Source of the DNA: Gemmatimonadaceae bacterium
Lineage (GTDB): Bacteria > Gemmatimonadota > Gemmatimonadetes > Gemmatimonadales > Gemmatimonadaceae
Reading direction: 5' to 3'
Length of the DNA: 64,000 nt
Assembly: GCA_020852815.1 (NCBI GenBank)
Contig: JADZAN010000033.1
Coordinates: 1-64,000 of the forward strand
Under the pieces are notes generated by a model. That model made no database searches. It was given only the letters and a program-made list of their open reading frames with translations, and had not been told where the DNA came from. Positions 26,005-34,303 of the stretch are shown here, piece by piece. The position numbers were made by a program, and so were the translations under genes. Position 1 is the stretch's first letter; every line of letters starts with the position of its first letter.

Positions 26005-26760
26005 ATGCCGTTCACTCCACGCGTCACCGCGCTGTCGATCGCCATCGTCGCGCTTGCCCATGCATCGGCACCGGCCCATGCCTTGCCGCTGGGCGACGCT
26101 CCCTGCCTGACGAGTGATGGCAAGCCGCTGCCACTCATCGAGCGCCCCGCCGCACAGGGGGCGGGGCCATTGGTCCTCCTCCTCACGGGAGACGGTGGAT
26201 GGGCAAACGCCGACCAGCAGGTGGCCGATGCGCTGGTCGCGCGCGGCGCATCGGTCGTGGGACTCAACATGCGGGCGTATCTCTCCACGCGACGCACCCC
26301 CGTCGATGCCGCACACGACGTCGGGTGTGTCGCCAACCACTACCTGGCGGCATGGCATCGCACGCGGCTCGTCGTTCTGGGCTACTCGCGTGGCGCCGAC
26401 ATCGTGCCGTTTGTCGTCGCCCGCTGGCCCGATGCGCTGCGGCGGAAGGTCGACATGGTCGCCCTGGTGTCGATGTCGACGAGCGCGAACTTCCAGTTCC
26501 ACTTCATCGACATGGTTCGCGACGTCAAGCGCGACGACGACGTCCCGGTGGCACCCGAGGTCACGCAACTGCGCGGCCTAACCGTGATCTGCGTGTACGG
26601 TGACGGCGACAAGGACACGGGGTGCACCAAGGTCGACACCACGATCGCCAGGCCCTACGTGCGGCGCGGCGGTCATCGCCTCACCGACGGCTTCGACGCC
26701 ATCGCCTCCCTGCTGGCGCCGGCACTCTCGCCCGTTCCCGCGGGCGACGCCAAGCGTTAG
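26005..26760 (+). CDS. acvB: AcvB/VirJ family protein, predicted aminoacyl-phosphatidylglycerol hydrolase
   Basis: A secreted alpha/beta hydrolase of 251 residues with a signal peptide ending near AHAL. It has the VirJ-family TGDGGWA motif at 61-67, the nucleophile elbow GYSRGAD with Ser128, and a downstream His224 (GGHRLTDGF). In Agrobacterium, AcvB hydrolyses lysyl-phosphatidylglycerol in the periplasm and is encoded with the synthase LpiA. Here the corresponding synthase gene lies immediately downstream in the opposite direction, with stops 57 bp apart. The short form here corresponds to VirJ, lacking the extra N-terminal domain of full AcvB. A weak seven-base dyad lies in the gap between the two genes. 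Confidence 0.85.
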   Translation: MPFTPRVTALSIAIVALAHASAPAHALPLGDAPCLTSDGKPLPLIERPAAQGAGPLVLLLTGDGGWANADQQVADALVARGASVVGLNMRAYLSTRRTPVDAAHDVGCVANHYLAAWHRTRLVVLGYSRGADIVPFVVARWPDALRRKVDMVALVSMSTSANFQFHFIDMVRDVKRDDDVPVAPEVTQLRGLTVICVYGDGDKDTGCTKVDTTIARPYVRRGGHRLTDGFDAIASLLAPALSPVPAGDAKR

Positions 26761-26817
26761 GCATCGTCCAGCAACGACGAGCGCGTGACGACCACAGGCT
26801 CGCTCGTTCTCACGCCA

Positions 26818-29448
26818 TCACCCCTTGCTGACCAGCGCGCGCACCCCGCCGGAGATGAGCGTCATGACGTCGAGCAGGACGCGCGGCAGGGCAAGGCGAC
26901 TCGTCGTCGCGAGGTAACGCGGCTCCCACGTGGGGTCGAACTTCTCCTTGTAGCGCCGCAGCCCCTGGAAGTTGTAGACCGGTTCGCCGTGACGGTACAT
27001 CAGGGCGGCGAGTCGCGTCCAGCGCGTGGCGAAGGCGTGCGGCTCAAGCCCCGACAGCGGTGCGATGCCCAGGCTCATGCGGCGAAAGCCGTTCGCCTTG
27101 GCCCACAGCATCAGCTCGGCGAAGAGGAAGTCCATCAGGCCATCCGGGCCATCGTCGTCGTAGCGCATGAGGTCCACCGAGAAGTCGCCGTTCCCGGCGG
27201 TGAGGATGTTGGCGAAGGCAACGACGCGACCCGCGACGCGCACCACGGCGATGTCGAAGTTGCGCAGGTACGCCGCGTCGAAGACGCCGAGCGAGAACCC
27301 CTTTTCGTGCGTCGCCTTCTGCTCCAGCCACGCATCGGACACCAGTTCGAGGTCGGCGAGGACCGCATCCACGTCGCCGCGCGCGACGATCTCGAAGGTC
27401 GCGCCCCCTCTTTGCGCCTCACGGTGGCTGCGGCGCACGTTCTTGCGCCGTCCACCCTCGAGCGTGAAGTCGGCGAGCGGGACGAACGCCTCCTCCCCCA
27501 GCTTCACCACCGAGAAGCCTAACTCGATGCAGAGTGGGAGGTGATCGGGGCCGATCTCATACAACACCGGCCACCCGCCGGCACGGTCGGCCAACGCCAT
27601 GAAGCGAAGGATGAGTTCGCGCGCCGACCGGGGATTGCCGATGGGTTCGTGCAGGGCGACGAACGAGCGACCGCGCACCGCGTACATCAGGAAGGCGTCG
27701 CCTCGCTCGGCGACCAGGAACTCCTTGTCACCCAGCAGGGCGAGGTTCCCCTCGACATTGGCCGACTGCGCGAGGATGGCGCGCACGGTCGTGAGCGACT
27801 GCGCGTCGGGCGTTCCGCCTTCCGGGAGGTAGTACCGGAGGAGTCGCAGCAACCCCATGACGCCGAGCGTGACCGACACACCGACCGAGGCGCGCAGGAA
27901 GCGCGGGGCATCGCCACGCACGGCGAAGCGCCACCACTGGTCCTGCGTGAACTCCACGTGACGGAACGAGACTACACCGACGACAATGCTCGCCACGACG
28001 ATGCCGGCGATGGAAAGAATCCATCCAGCCGACAGCGGTTCGCGCGTGAAGCTCGAGCGACGGTGGAAGAGCTCGTGGTTGGGGAGGAGGATCGCGAGGA
28101 GGACGGCGAGCGCGATCGCTTCCTCGTAGTCGAAGCCCTTGAGAAGCGAGGCGGCGATGCCGGCAGCGAGCAGGGCGCACGCCAGTGTCCACGCCGCGTC
28201 GAGCTTGCGGGTGAGCCCCCACCCGATGACGAGGAGCGATGCGCCCACGACGCTCCCCGCGAAGTGCGACAGCTCGACGATGCCTAACGGCATCACGTCG
28301 ATCAGCATGCGCAGGCGTCCGTGCGCGGCCGGCGTGGCGCCGGAGACGAGGAGCATTGCCCCGCCGCAGAGCGTCATGATTCCGAGCGCCGACGGCAGGA
28401 GCGCGCGCGCCCACCGGTCCAGTCCCGTGCGCACGGCGCCGGCGGCGCGGCGCAGGTGATGGCGGCGGCGCCACGCCTCGAAGGCGGAGAGCGCGCCCAC
28501 CGCCATGGCAAACGGCGCGAAGTAGAAGATGAAGCGATAGGCGACGAGTGCGCCGAGCAGCGGCCCCGTGGCAACGCGGCCGTGCAGCTGCCAGATCATC
28601 AGCGTCTCGAAGACGCCGAGCCCCCCGGGGACGTGGCTCACCAGCCCCACCAGTTGCGCCAGGACAAAGGCGGAGGTGAAGGCCCACAGCGAGAGATGGC
28701 TCCCCGCCGGGAGGAGGGCGTAGAGGACGCCGGCCGCGGCCAACCAGTCGGCGAAGCCTAACGCTACCTGCCCCAGCGCCATCCACAGGGAGGGGATGCG
28801 GAAGGCGCGCCCCGGCCACGACAGCGCGCCGATGCGGCGCGCACCGAGCGTGACCTCTCGCCCGCCGTATCGCCACGCCGTCACGAGATAGAGCGCCACC
28901 GCTACGAGGGCGACGACGCCTACCGCGCGGGCACCCCCCGCGGCGAACGGGAGGTGCGCCAGCATGGTGGGCGGCTCGCCGACGAGTGCCACGCCGGCGA
29001 CGGCGGTGATGGCGAGGACGAAGGTGAAGCCCGCAAAGCCTGCCGCCACCGCGATGTCGAGCGCCCCAAGCCCCCATGAAGACCAGAAGCGCGCCCGCAC
29101 GGCGTTCCCGGTCACGGCGGCGAAGCCTAACGTGTGGCTGATGCCGTAGGCGATGGTCGCGGCGAGTACCGCGCGTCCCGTCCCGATGCGCTGCCGCACG
29201 TAGCGCAGTGCGAGGAGGTCGTACGCGGGGAGCAGGAGATACGTCGCGATGGTCAGCGCGGCGGCGGCAACCAGCTGCGACCAGGCGAGCTGCGACAGCG
29301 CGTGGGCAATCGCCCCGCTGCGCATCGTCGCCAGCTCGCGCCGCCACACACCCACCACGAGGGCGGCACCGCCCAGTGCGACGATGACCACGCCCACGCG
29401 CCGCGCCCACCGCTTCCATGTTGGCTGTACTTCCTTTGTCACGCGCAT
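26818..29448 (-). CDS. mprF: MprF/LpiA-type aminoacyl-phosphatidylglycerol synthase and flippase
   Basis: A membrane enzyme of 876 residues that transfers an amino acid, usually lysine, from aminoacyl-tRNA to phosphatidylglycerol and flips the product outward, lowering surface negative charge. About fourteen hydrophobic segments fill residues 10-560 (flippase and synthase membrane parts). The cytoplasmic C-terminal domain has the family landmarks EKGFSLGVFDAAYLRNFDIA, FSVDLMRY, GLMDFLFAELMLWAKANGF, LGIAPLSGLE and YNFQGLRRYKEKFDP. I chose ATG 29448; an ATG at 29499 with GGAG upstream is a real alternative. It follows the sensor kinase gene by 83 bp (or 32) on the same strand, so a regulator-kinase-mprF operon is likely. 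Confidence 0.92.
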   Translation of the reverse strand: MRVTKEVQPTWKRWARRVGVVIVALGGAALVVGVWRRELATMRSGAIAHALSQLAWSQLVAAAALTIATYLLLPAYDLLALRYVRQRIGTGRAVLAATIAYGISHTLGFAAVTGNAVRARFWSSWGLGALDIAVAAGFAGFTFVLAITAVAGVALVGEPPTMLAHLPFAAGGARAVGVVALVAVALYLVTAWRYGGREVTLGARRIGALSWPGRAFRIPSLWMALGQVALGFADWLAAAGVLYALLPAGSHLSLWAFTSAFVLAQLVGLVSHVPGGLGVFETLMIWQLHGRVATGPLLGALVAYRFIFYFAPFAMAVGALSAFEAWRRRHHLRRAAGAVRTGLDRWARALLPSALGIMTLCGGAMLLVSGATPAAHGRLRMLIDVMPLGIVELSHFAGSVVGASLLVIGWGLTRKLDAAWTLACALLAAGIAASLLKGFDYEEAIALAVLLAILLPNHELFHRRSSFTREPLSAGWILSIAGIVVASIVVGVVSFRHVEFTQDQWWRFAVRGDAPRFLRASVGVSVTLGVMGLLRLLRYYLPEGGTPDAQSLTTVRAILAQSANVEGNLALLGDKEFLVAERGDAFLMYAVRGRSFVALHEPIGNPRSARELILRFMALADRAGGWPVLYEIGPDHLPLCIELGFSVVKLGEEAFVPLADFTLEGGRRKNVRRSHREAQRGGATFEIVARGDVDAVLADLELVSDAWLEQKATHEKGFSLGVFDAAYLRNFDIAVVRVAGRVVAFANILTAGNGDFSVDLMRYDDDGPDGLMDFLFAELMLWAKANGFRRMSLGIAPLSGLEPHAFATRWTRLAALMYRHGEPVYNFQGLRRYKEKFDPTWEPRYLATTSRLALPRVLLDVMTLISGGVRALVSKG

Positions 29449-29531
29449 CGCTCGCTGGATCCGAGGCCTGTCTCCCGGCCGCATCGAGCGGGGGGACATG
29501 CCTGTCTCCGGCAAAGCTCGGACGGCGGAGC

Positions 29532-30992
29532 TTACGTCCCGATGAACGCGTGCGCCGGTCCCCTGGGAATGACGAGGCGGAAGGTGCTCCCTTCTTCCGA
29601 CGTCTCCACGAGAATGGCGTCGCCCGCGTGCGCACGTGCGATCCATCGCGTGATGGCGAGTCCCAGCCCCGCGCCATCGACCGAGCTGGTGGCGCGCGCC
29701 TCCTCGGCGCGGAAGAAGCGCTCGAAGAGGCGCCCCTGCGCGTCGGGGGCGATGCCCGGGCCGCTGTCGCGCACGTCGACGTGCCAGTGGGCGCCCGCAT
29801 CGGCGAGGGTAAGCGTCACCTCGCCCCCGGTGCGCGAGTACTTGATGGCGTTGACGAGCAGGTTGTCGATCGCGCGCCGCAGCAGCGCCTCGTCGCCGAC
29901 GATGGGCGCCTCCGCATCACCCGTCAGCTGCACCGTCACCTGGCGCGCCGCTGCCAACGAGCGCACGGCGCGCACCGCGTCCTCGAGCAGGTCGTGCAGG
30001 TAGAGCGGGGTGGGGCGCAACATGGGATCGCCACTGTCGGCACGCGCCAGGAAGAAGAGGTTGTCGACGATGTGCCGCAGCCGTGCGCTCTGGTCGCCAA
30101 CGATGCGCAGCGCCTCCTGCAGCTCCTCGCGCGACCGGTCGCCGCGCGACAGGGCGAACTCCGCCTCCCCGCTGATGACGGCGACCGGGGTGCGCAGCTC
30201 GTGCGAGGCATCGGCGGCAAAGCGCGCCTGCGCGTCGAAGGCCGACTCGAGGCGTGCCAGCAGCCCGTTGAAGACCGTCGCCAGGCGCCCCAGCTCGTCC
30301 GCCGGGTTGGCGACGGGGAGCCGCTGGTGCAGGTTGCTCGCCCCGATGCGCCCGGCCTGCCGTGACATGTCGTCCACCGGGGCCAGCGACTTCCCGGCCA
30401 GCCACCACCCGCCGAGCGACGCGACCAGGATCACGAGCGGAAGGCCCACGCCTAACGCCCACCGCGCATCGCGCAACATGAGCGAACGCGCCGTCATCAC
30501 CTGCGCCACGCCAATCACCAGCGCGCGGTCGGCGATGGCGTACGGCAGGGTGAGCAGGCGCACGTCCTGCTCGTCGGCCTGCAGCGTCACGAGCGTCGGG
30601 TCGCGCGGGGCCGAGCGAGCCACGCGCCCCAGGAGCGAGTCCAGCGCCACCTCCAGCGTTCGCATGCCGGTGCGCCGAAAGCGCAGCCCCTCGTAGCTGG
30701 TGAGTGCGCGCCCGCTCGATTCATCGACGAGGTACACGGCGACATCCGGCAGCCGCATCGACGCCACCACGGTGCGCACGGCCTCGGTGTCTGCTGCGCC
30801 CTGTTTGCGTTCGAACTCGATGGCCGAGGCGATCGTTGCCGCCGATTCCGCCAGGAACTCGTCCACGCGCTCCTGCGACGTGAAGGCCAGGAACCAGTAC
30901 GACGCCATGGCGAGCACAGCGAGAAATGGCGCGAAGACCGCGGTGTACCACTGCGCGATGCGAACGCGGATCGAACGCCCCGAACTCACCAT
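29532..30992 (-). CDS. Sensor histidine kinase
   Basis: A membrane sensor kinase of 486 residues. The first transmembrane helix is near 15-37, followed by a periplasmic sensor of about 140 residues. The second helix is near 178-199, then a HAMP linker (KSLAPVDDMSRQAGRIG). The H-box ASHELRTPV has phospho-acceptor His264. The ATPase domain has NLLVNAIKYS, DSGPGIAPDAQG and GAGLGLAITRW. ATG 30992 has GGAG six bases upstream and lies 22 bp after the response-regulator stop. The architecture resembles CpxA/PhoQ-class kinases. Next to mprF it probably responds to envelope damage, cationic peptides or low pH, which is inferred from position only. Confidence 0.93.
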   Translation of the reverse strand: MVSSGRSIRVRIAQWYTAVFAPFLAVLAMASYWFLAFTSQERVDEFLAESAATIASAIEFERKQGAADTEAVRTVVASMRLPDVAVYLVDESSGRALTSYEGLRFRRTGMRTLEVALDSLLGRVARSAPRDPTLVTLQADEQDVRLLTLPYAIADRALVIGVAQVMTARSLMLRDARWALGVGLPLVILVASLGGWWLAGKSLAPVDDMSRQAGRIGASNLHQRLPVANPADELGRLATVFNGLLARLESAFDAQARFAADASHELRTPVAVISGEAEFALSRGDRSREELQEALRIVGDQSARLRHIVDNLFFLARADSGDPMLRPTPLYLHDLLEDAVRAVRSLAAARQVTVQLTGDAEAPIVGDEALLRRAIDNLLVNAIKYSRTGGEVTLTLADAGAHWHVDVRDSGPGIAPDAQGRLFERFFRAEEARATSSVDGAGLGLAITRWIARAHAGDAILVETSEEGSTFRLVIPRGPAHAFIGT

Positions 30993-31014
30993 CGTGTCTC
31001 CGCGCCGGCGGGCC

Positions 31015-31710
31015 TCACGACGAACCGCCCGCCTCGTCGCCCGCCAGTGCGGCGAGGACGTAACCCGCGCCACGCCGCGTATGGATCAACGCCGACGTTC
31101 CGTCGTCTAGCTTCTTGCGCAGTCGATTGATGTACACCTCGAGCGCGTTGGTGAAGGGATCGTGATTCTCGTCCCAGACGTGCTCCACCAACTCGGCGCG
31201 CCCGATGACGCGCCCCGCATGGCGCGCGAGGTATTCCAGCAGCACGTACTCCTTGGTGGTGAGCGGGAGGACGCGCCCCGCGCGCTGGGCGCGTTGCGCC
31301 GCAAGGTCGACCACGAGGTCGCCCACCGTGATGACCTGCGGCGCCAGCTCGGGCATGCGGCGCAACAGCGCCCGGATGCGCGCATGCAGCTCCGACAGGT
31401 CGAATGGCTTCGTGAGGTAGTCGTCGGCGCCGGCGTCGAGCCCGGCCACGCGATCGGTCACGGCGTCGCGTGCCGTGAGCATGAGGATCGGGACGCGCAG
31501 GCCGCGGCGGCGCAGCTCGGCACACACCTCGAAGCCATTGCGCCGCGGCAGCTGCACGTCGAGCACGATGACATCGTAGGGATTCACCGCGGCCTGCACG
31601 ATCCCGCTCTCACCGTCGGTGGCGTGATCCACCGCGTATCGCTGTTCGCGCAAAGAACGCACAAGCAGGTCGGCGAGGCGTGCGTCGTCTTCTACCAGCA
31701 GCAGTCGCAT
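31015..31710 (-). CDS. OmpR/PhoB-family response regulator
   Basis: A response regulator of 231 residues. The receiver domain has acidic residues EDD (7-9), phospho-acceptor Asp51 (VIVLDVQLP) and Lys101 (LTKPFD). The C-terminal winged helix shows LTTKEYVLLEYLARHAG and the recognition-helix region FTNALEVYINRLRKKLD, ending in IHTRRGAGYVL. It is first in the unit with the kinase and mprF. The 130-bp gap to the divergent small-protein gene contains an inverted repeat (31769-31790) that may carry its operator. Confidence 0.95.
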   Translation of the reverse strand: MRLLLVEDDARLADLLVRSLREQRYAVDHATDGESGIVQAAVNPYDVIVLDVQLPRRNGFEVCAELRRRGLRVPILMLTARDAVTDRVAGLDAGADDYLTKPFDLSELHARIRALLRRMPELAPQVITVGDLVVDLAAQRAQRAGRVLPLTTKEYVLLEYLARHAGRVIGRAELVEHVWDENHDPFTNALEVYINRLRKKLDDGTSALIHTRRGAGYVLAALAGDEAGGSS

Positions 31711-31768
31711 GGGACGGTGGGAACCTGTAACGCTCCATTAAGCCCGCCATTCCTACCCTACACGCGGC

Positions 31769-31790
31769 ACGACGAACCGATCCTCGTCGT
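31769..31790. promoter_or_regulatory. Inverted repeat in the divergent promoter region
   Basis: ACGACGA and TCGTCGT form perfect seven-base arms around ACCGATCC. Outside them GCGG/CCGC continues the symmetry with one extra base. It lies between the divergent response-regulator and Asr-like genes. It could be a binding site for both or a transcript hairpin of the small gene. Confidence 0.4.
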
Positions 31791-31839
31791 CCGCGGCGCC
31801 GGTACGGCGTCGCCACCGACAACATAGCGGGAGACTCCG

Positions 31840-32046
31840 ATGCGAGCACGCAACTTCCTCGGCACCACGGCTGCCATCCTCCTCTCGGCAACCGCCCTCA
31901 CGGCTCAGGCGACGCCGAAGCCCGCGCACAAGGCCGCAGCGGTGACTGCTGCAAAGGCGACGGACAGCACCAAGAAGGCGGTTTCCGCCACCGACTCGAC
32001 TCACAAGAAGGCCCGCAAGCACGCGACCGCGGCCAAGAAGCCGTAA
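31840..32046 (+). CDS. Small secreted Lys/Ala/Thr-rich basic protein (Asr-like)
   Basis: A 68-residue protein with a signal peptide ending at TALTAQA. The mature part of about 45 residues is made almost only of Lys, Ala, Thr, His, Ser and Asp, with motifs such as DSTKKA and DSTHKKARKHATAAKK. Composition, size and export resemble the enterobacterial acid-shock protein Asr, which is under two-component control; sequence homology cannot be claimed for such low-complexity sequence. GGGAG lies seven bases before the ATG, so translation is credible. It is divergent from the response regulator and lies 80 bp before the VirJ-like lipoprotein gene. Confidence 0.7.
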   Translation: MRARNFLGTTAAILLSATALTAQATPKPAHKAAAVTAAKATDSTKKAVSATDSTHKKARKHATAAKKP

Positions 32047-32127
32047 CCCGAGCCGCCGAGCGATGCCCCGTATTGCGAGTGCACCGGCCCGCACGGCGGT
32101 GCCACTCGCGAGCGGTGGAGCGTTACC

Positions 32128-32814
32128 ATGACGCCGCGTCACGCGATCGCGCGCATCGCCGTGCCATTGCTCCTGGCGGCCAGTGCCGCGCTCGCCTCGT
32201 GCCGTCCTGGACGCGCCGAGCCGGTGGCCGAGTTTCCTTCGACCACGCAGGGTGCGCGACTGGCGTTCGTCTTCACCGGCGACGATGGTGCCACCGCCGC
32301 CATTCGCGAGTTGGCGCGGCGACTGGCGCGCGCCGGCATTCCCAGTGTCGTGGTGGCGAGTGATGACACCCCCGACTCCCCTCGCGCCACCGGTGACGAG
32401 ATCGACCGACTCGTCAGGCAGCACCTGTCGGAGTGGGATCGCGACCGGCTGCTCCTCATCGGGGCGGCGCGCGGCGCCGGGATGCTGCCGTTCGTGGCCA
32501 ACCGCATGGGACGCGACCTGCGTGACCGCGTGGACGCGATTGTCCTCGTCGATGTCCCGGAGCGTGTCTCGTTCCGCCGCGAGTGGAAGCGACCGTGGCG
32601 CGCCGATCCGAGTCCCACCGACCTCCCTATCCTCCCCGAACTCGAGCGCATGCGGGGGATCCCGCTGCTCTGCCTCTACGAGCGCGGCGACCGCGATGCG
32701 TTCTGTCCGTCGCTCGACCCGGCGCTCGTCAAGCGCGATGTCGCCCCGCACAGCGTCTCCTGGGACGATGACGGTGGCGAACTTGCACGGCGCGTGTTGT
32801 CATTCGCGCGCTGA
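32128..32814 (+). CDS. VirJ-like lipoprotein lacking the nucleophile serine
   Basis: A 228-residue paralogue of the AcvB/VirJ protein encoded at 26005. The signal peptide ends in a lipobox (ALASC, Cys25), so it should be a lipoprotein. It aligns with the other copy throughout: FTGDDGAT for LTGDGGWA, then SEWDRDRLLLIGAARGAGMLPF for the nucleophile segment, and LCLYERGDRDAFC near the end. At the nucleophile position GYSRGAD has become GAARGAG, so Ser is replaced by Ala114. It is therefore probably not a serine hydrolase and may bind lipid or regulate the active copy. It probably shares a transcript with the small basic protein upstream. Confidence 0.75.
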   Translation: MTPRHAIARIAVPLLLAASAALASCRPGRAEPVAEFPSTTQGARLAFVFTGDDGATAAIRELARRLARAGIPSVVVASDDTPDSPRATGDEIDRLVRQHLSEWDRDRLLLIGAARGAGMLPFVANRMGRDLRDRVDAIVLVDVPERVSFRREWKRPWRADPSPTDLPILPELERMRGIPLLCLYERGDRDAFCPSLDPALVKRDVAPHSVSWDDDGGELARRVLSFAR

Positions 32815-32911
32815 CTAAGGGTCAACGCGATCACTTGCGCCTGACGCCGTCGCTTACCGGGGGTGGCGTGACGGAGTAGCTTTGCCGCGCCCTTCACCCC
32901 AAGCCTCGTAC

Positions 32912-34258
32912 ATGCTCACCTTGTTCGCGTATGGCATGGTCCTGGTCTTCATGACCTTGATCATGACCAGGCGCATGGCCCCACTCACCGCGCTCATCCT
33001 TGTCCCCATCGCCTTTGGCCTGCTGGCGGGTCACCGGGGCGAGCTTGGGGCCATGATGCTCGACGGCGTGAGCAAGCTGGCGCCTACCGGGATCATGCTC
33101 ACCTTCGCGATCCTCTTCTTCGCGATCATGATCGACGCCGGGCTGTTCCAGCCCTTCGTGGACTTCATCGTGCAGCGCGTGCATGGTGACCCGATGAAGG
33201 TCGTGGTGGGGACGGCCTTGTTGGCGCTGGTGGTCTCGCTCGATGGCGACGGGTCGACAACCTACATGATCGTCACCGCGGCGATGCTTCCGCTGTATCG
33301 CCAACTGGGCATCAGACCGGTCATCCTCTGTTGCGTGACCATGACGGCGAGCGGAGTGATGAACATCATCCCCTGGGGTGGCCCCACCGCGCGGGCGGCG
33401 ACGGCGCTTGCCATCGATTCGTCGGAGATCTTCCGCCCGATGGTGCCGGCGATGGCGATCGCCGCGGCGTGGCTGCTCTATGTGGCGTATCGACTGGGGG
33501 TGGGTGAGCGGTTGCGGCTGGCGGCGATGGATGCCGCGGGCTCACGGGCCATCGCGACTGCCACCGGCGACGTTGCTGCTGACGACTCGATCCTCGGCGA
33601 GTCCCACGCGCGAGCGGACGACCGCATCGCCACCGGTGGGCGGTACGGCGTCAATGCCGTGCTCACCCTTGCCCTGCTGGTGGGGCTGGTCGCCGGCGTC
33701 CTGCCGCTTCCCATCCTGTTCATGGTAGGCTTCGCCATCGCGCTCATGGTGAACTTTCCGTCGGTAGCGAGCCAGAAGGCCTTCCTGGCGCGACACGCCG
33801 CCAACGTCGTCGCCGTGTCGGGCCTCATCTTCGCGGCCGGCATCTTCACCGGGATCCTTTCCGGGACCAGGATGGTCGACGCCATGGCCGCAAGCGTCAT
33901 CGCCATCGTCCCTCCATCGTTGGGGCCATTCCTCGCCGTGGTGACCGGGATCGTCAGCATCCCGTTCACCTTCTTCATCTCCAACGACGCGTTCTACTAT
34001 GGCGTCCTCCCCATCCTGGCCAAGGCGGCGAGTGCCTACGGCATCTCGGCCGCCGAGATGGGGCGGGCGTCCATCATTGGGCAGCCGGTGCACCTCCTGA
34101 GCCCGCTCGTGCCGTCCACGTACCTGTTGGTGGGGCTGGCCGGGGTGGAGTTCGGGGACCACCAGCGGTACACGCTCAAGTGGGCGACGCTGACGTCGGT
34201 GGTCTTGCTGGTGGCGGGGATCGCCCTCACTGTCATTCCATTGATCGCTCGCGCCTGA
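32912..34258 (+). CDS. CitMHS family citrate-metal or related organic-acid transporter
   Basis: An inner-membrane transporter of 448 residues with about 12 hydrophobic segments. The motif ALVVSLDGDGSTTYMIVTAAMLPLY and the downstream GVMNIIPWGGPTARA are typical of CitMHS proteins, which take up citrate complexed with Mg2+ or Ca2+. ATG 32912 is preferred over TTG 32882 because it precedes the first helix directly. The nitrilase gene follows 45 bp downstream on the same strand. The pair may take up and process a carboxylate or nitrile compound. Confidence 0.87.
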   Translation: MLTLFAYGMVLVFMTLIMTRRMAPLTALILVPIAFGLLAGHRGELGAMMLDGVSKLAPTGIMLTFAILFFAIMIDAGLFQPFVDFIVQRVHGDPMKVVVGTALLALVVSLDGDGSTTYMIVTAAMLPLYRQLGIRPVILCCVTMTASGVMNIIPWGGPTARAATALAIDSSEIFRPMVPAMAIAAAWLLYVAYRLGVGERLRLAAMDAAGSRAIATATGDVAADDSILGESHARADDRIATGGRYGVNAVLTLALLVGLVAGVLPLPILFMVGFAIALMVNFPSVASQKAFLARHAANVVAVSGLIFAAGIFTGILSGTRMVDAMAASVIAIVPPSLGPFLAVVTGIVSIPFTFFISNDAFYYGVLPILAKAASAYGISAAEMGRASIIGQPVHLLSPLVPSTYLLVGLAGVEFGDHQRYTLKWATLTSVVLLVAGIALTVIPLIARA

Positions 34259-34303
34259 CGAGGGCGACGACCCGCGCACTTCACACTCCACTCTTCACGC
34301 ACC

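Noticed and set aside
26777-26807. Terminator between acvB and mprF
   Set aside because: Only seven base pairs with a 17-base loop and no T tract. Too weak to call.
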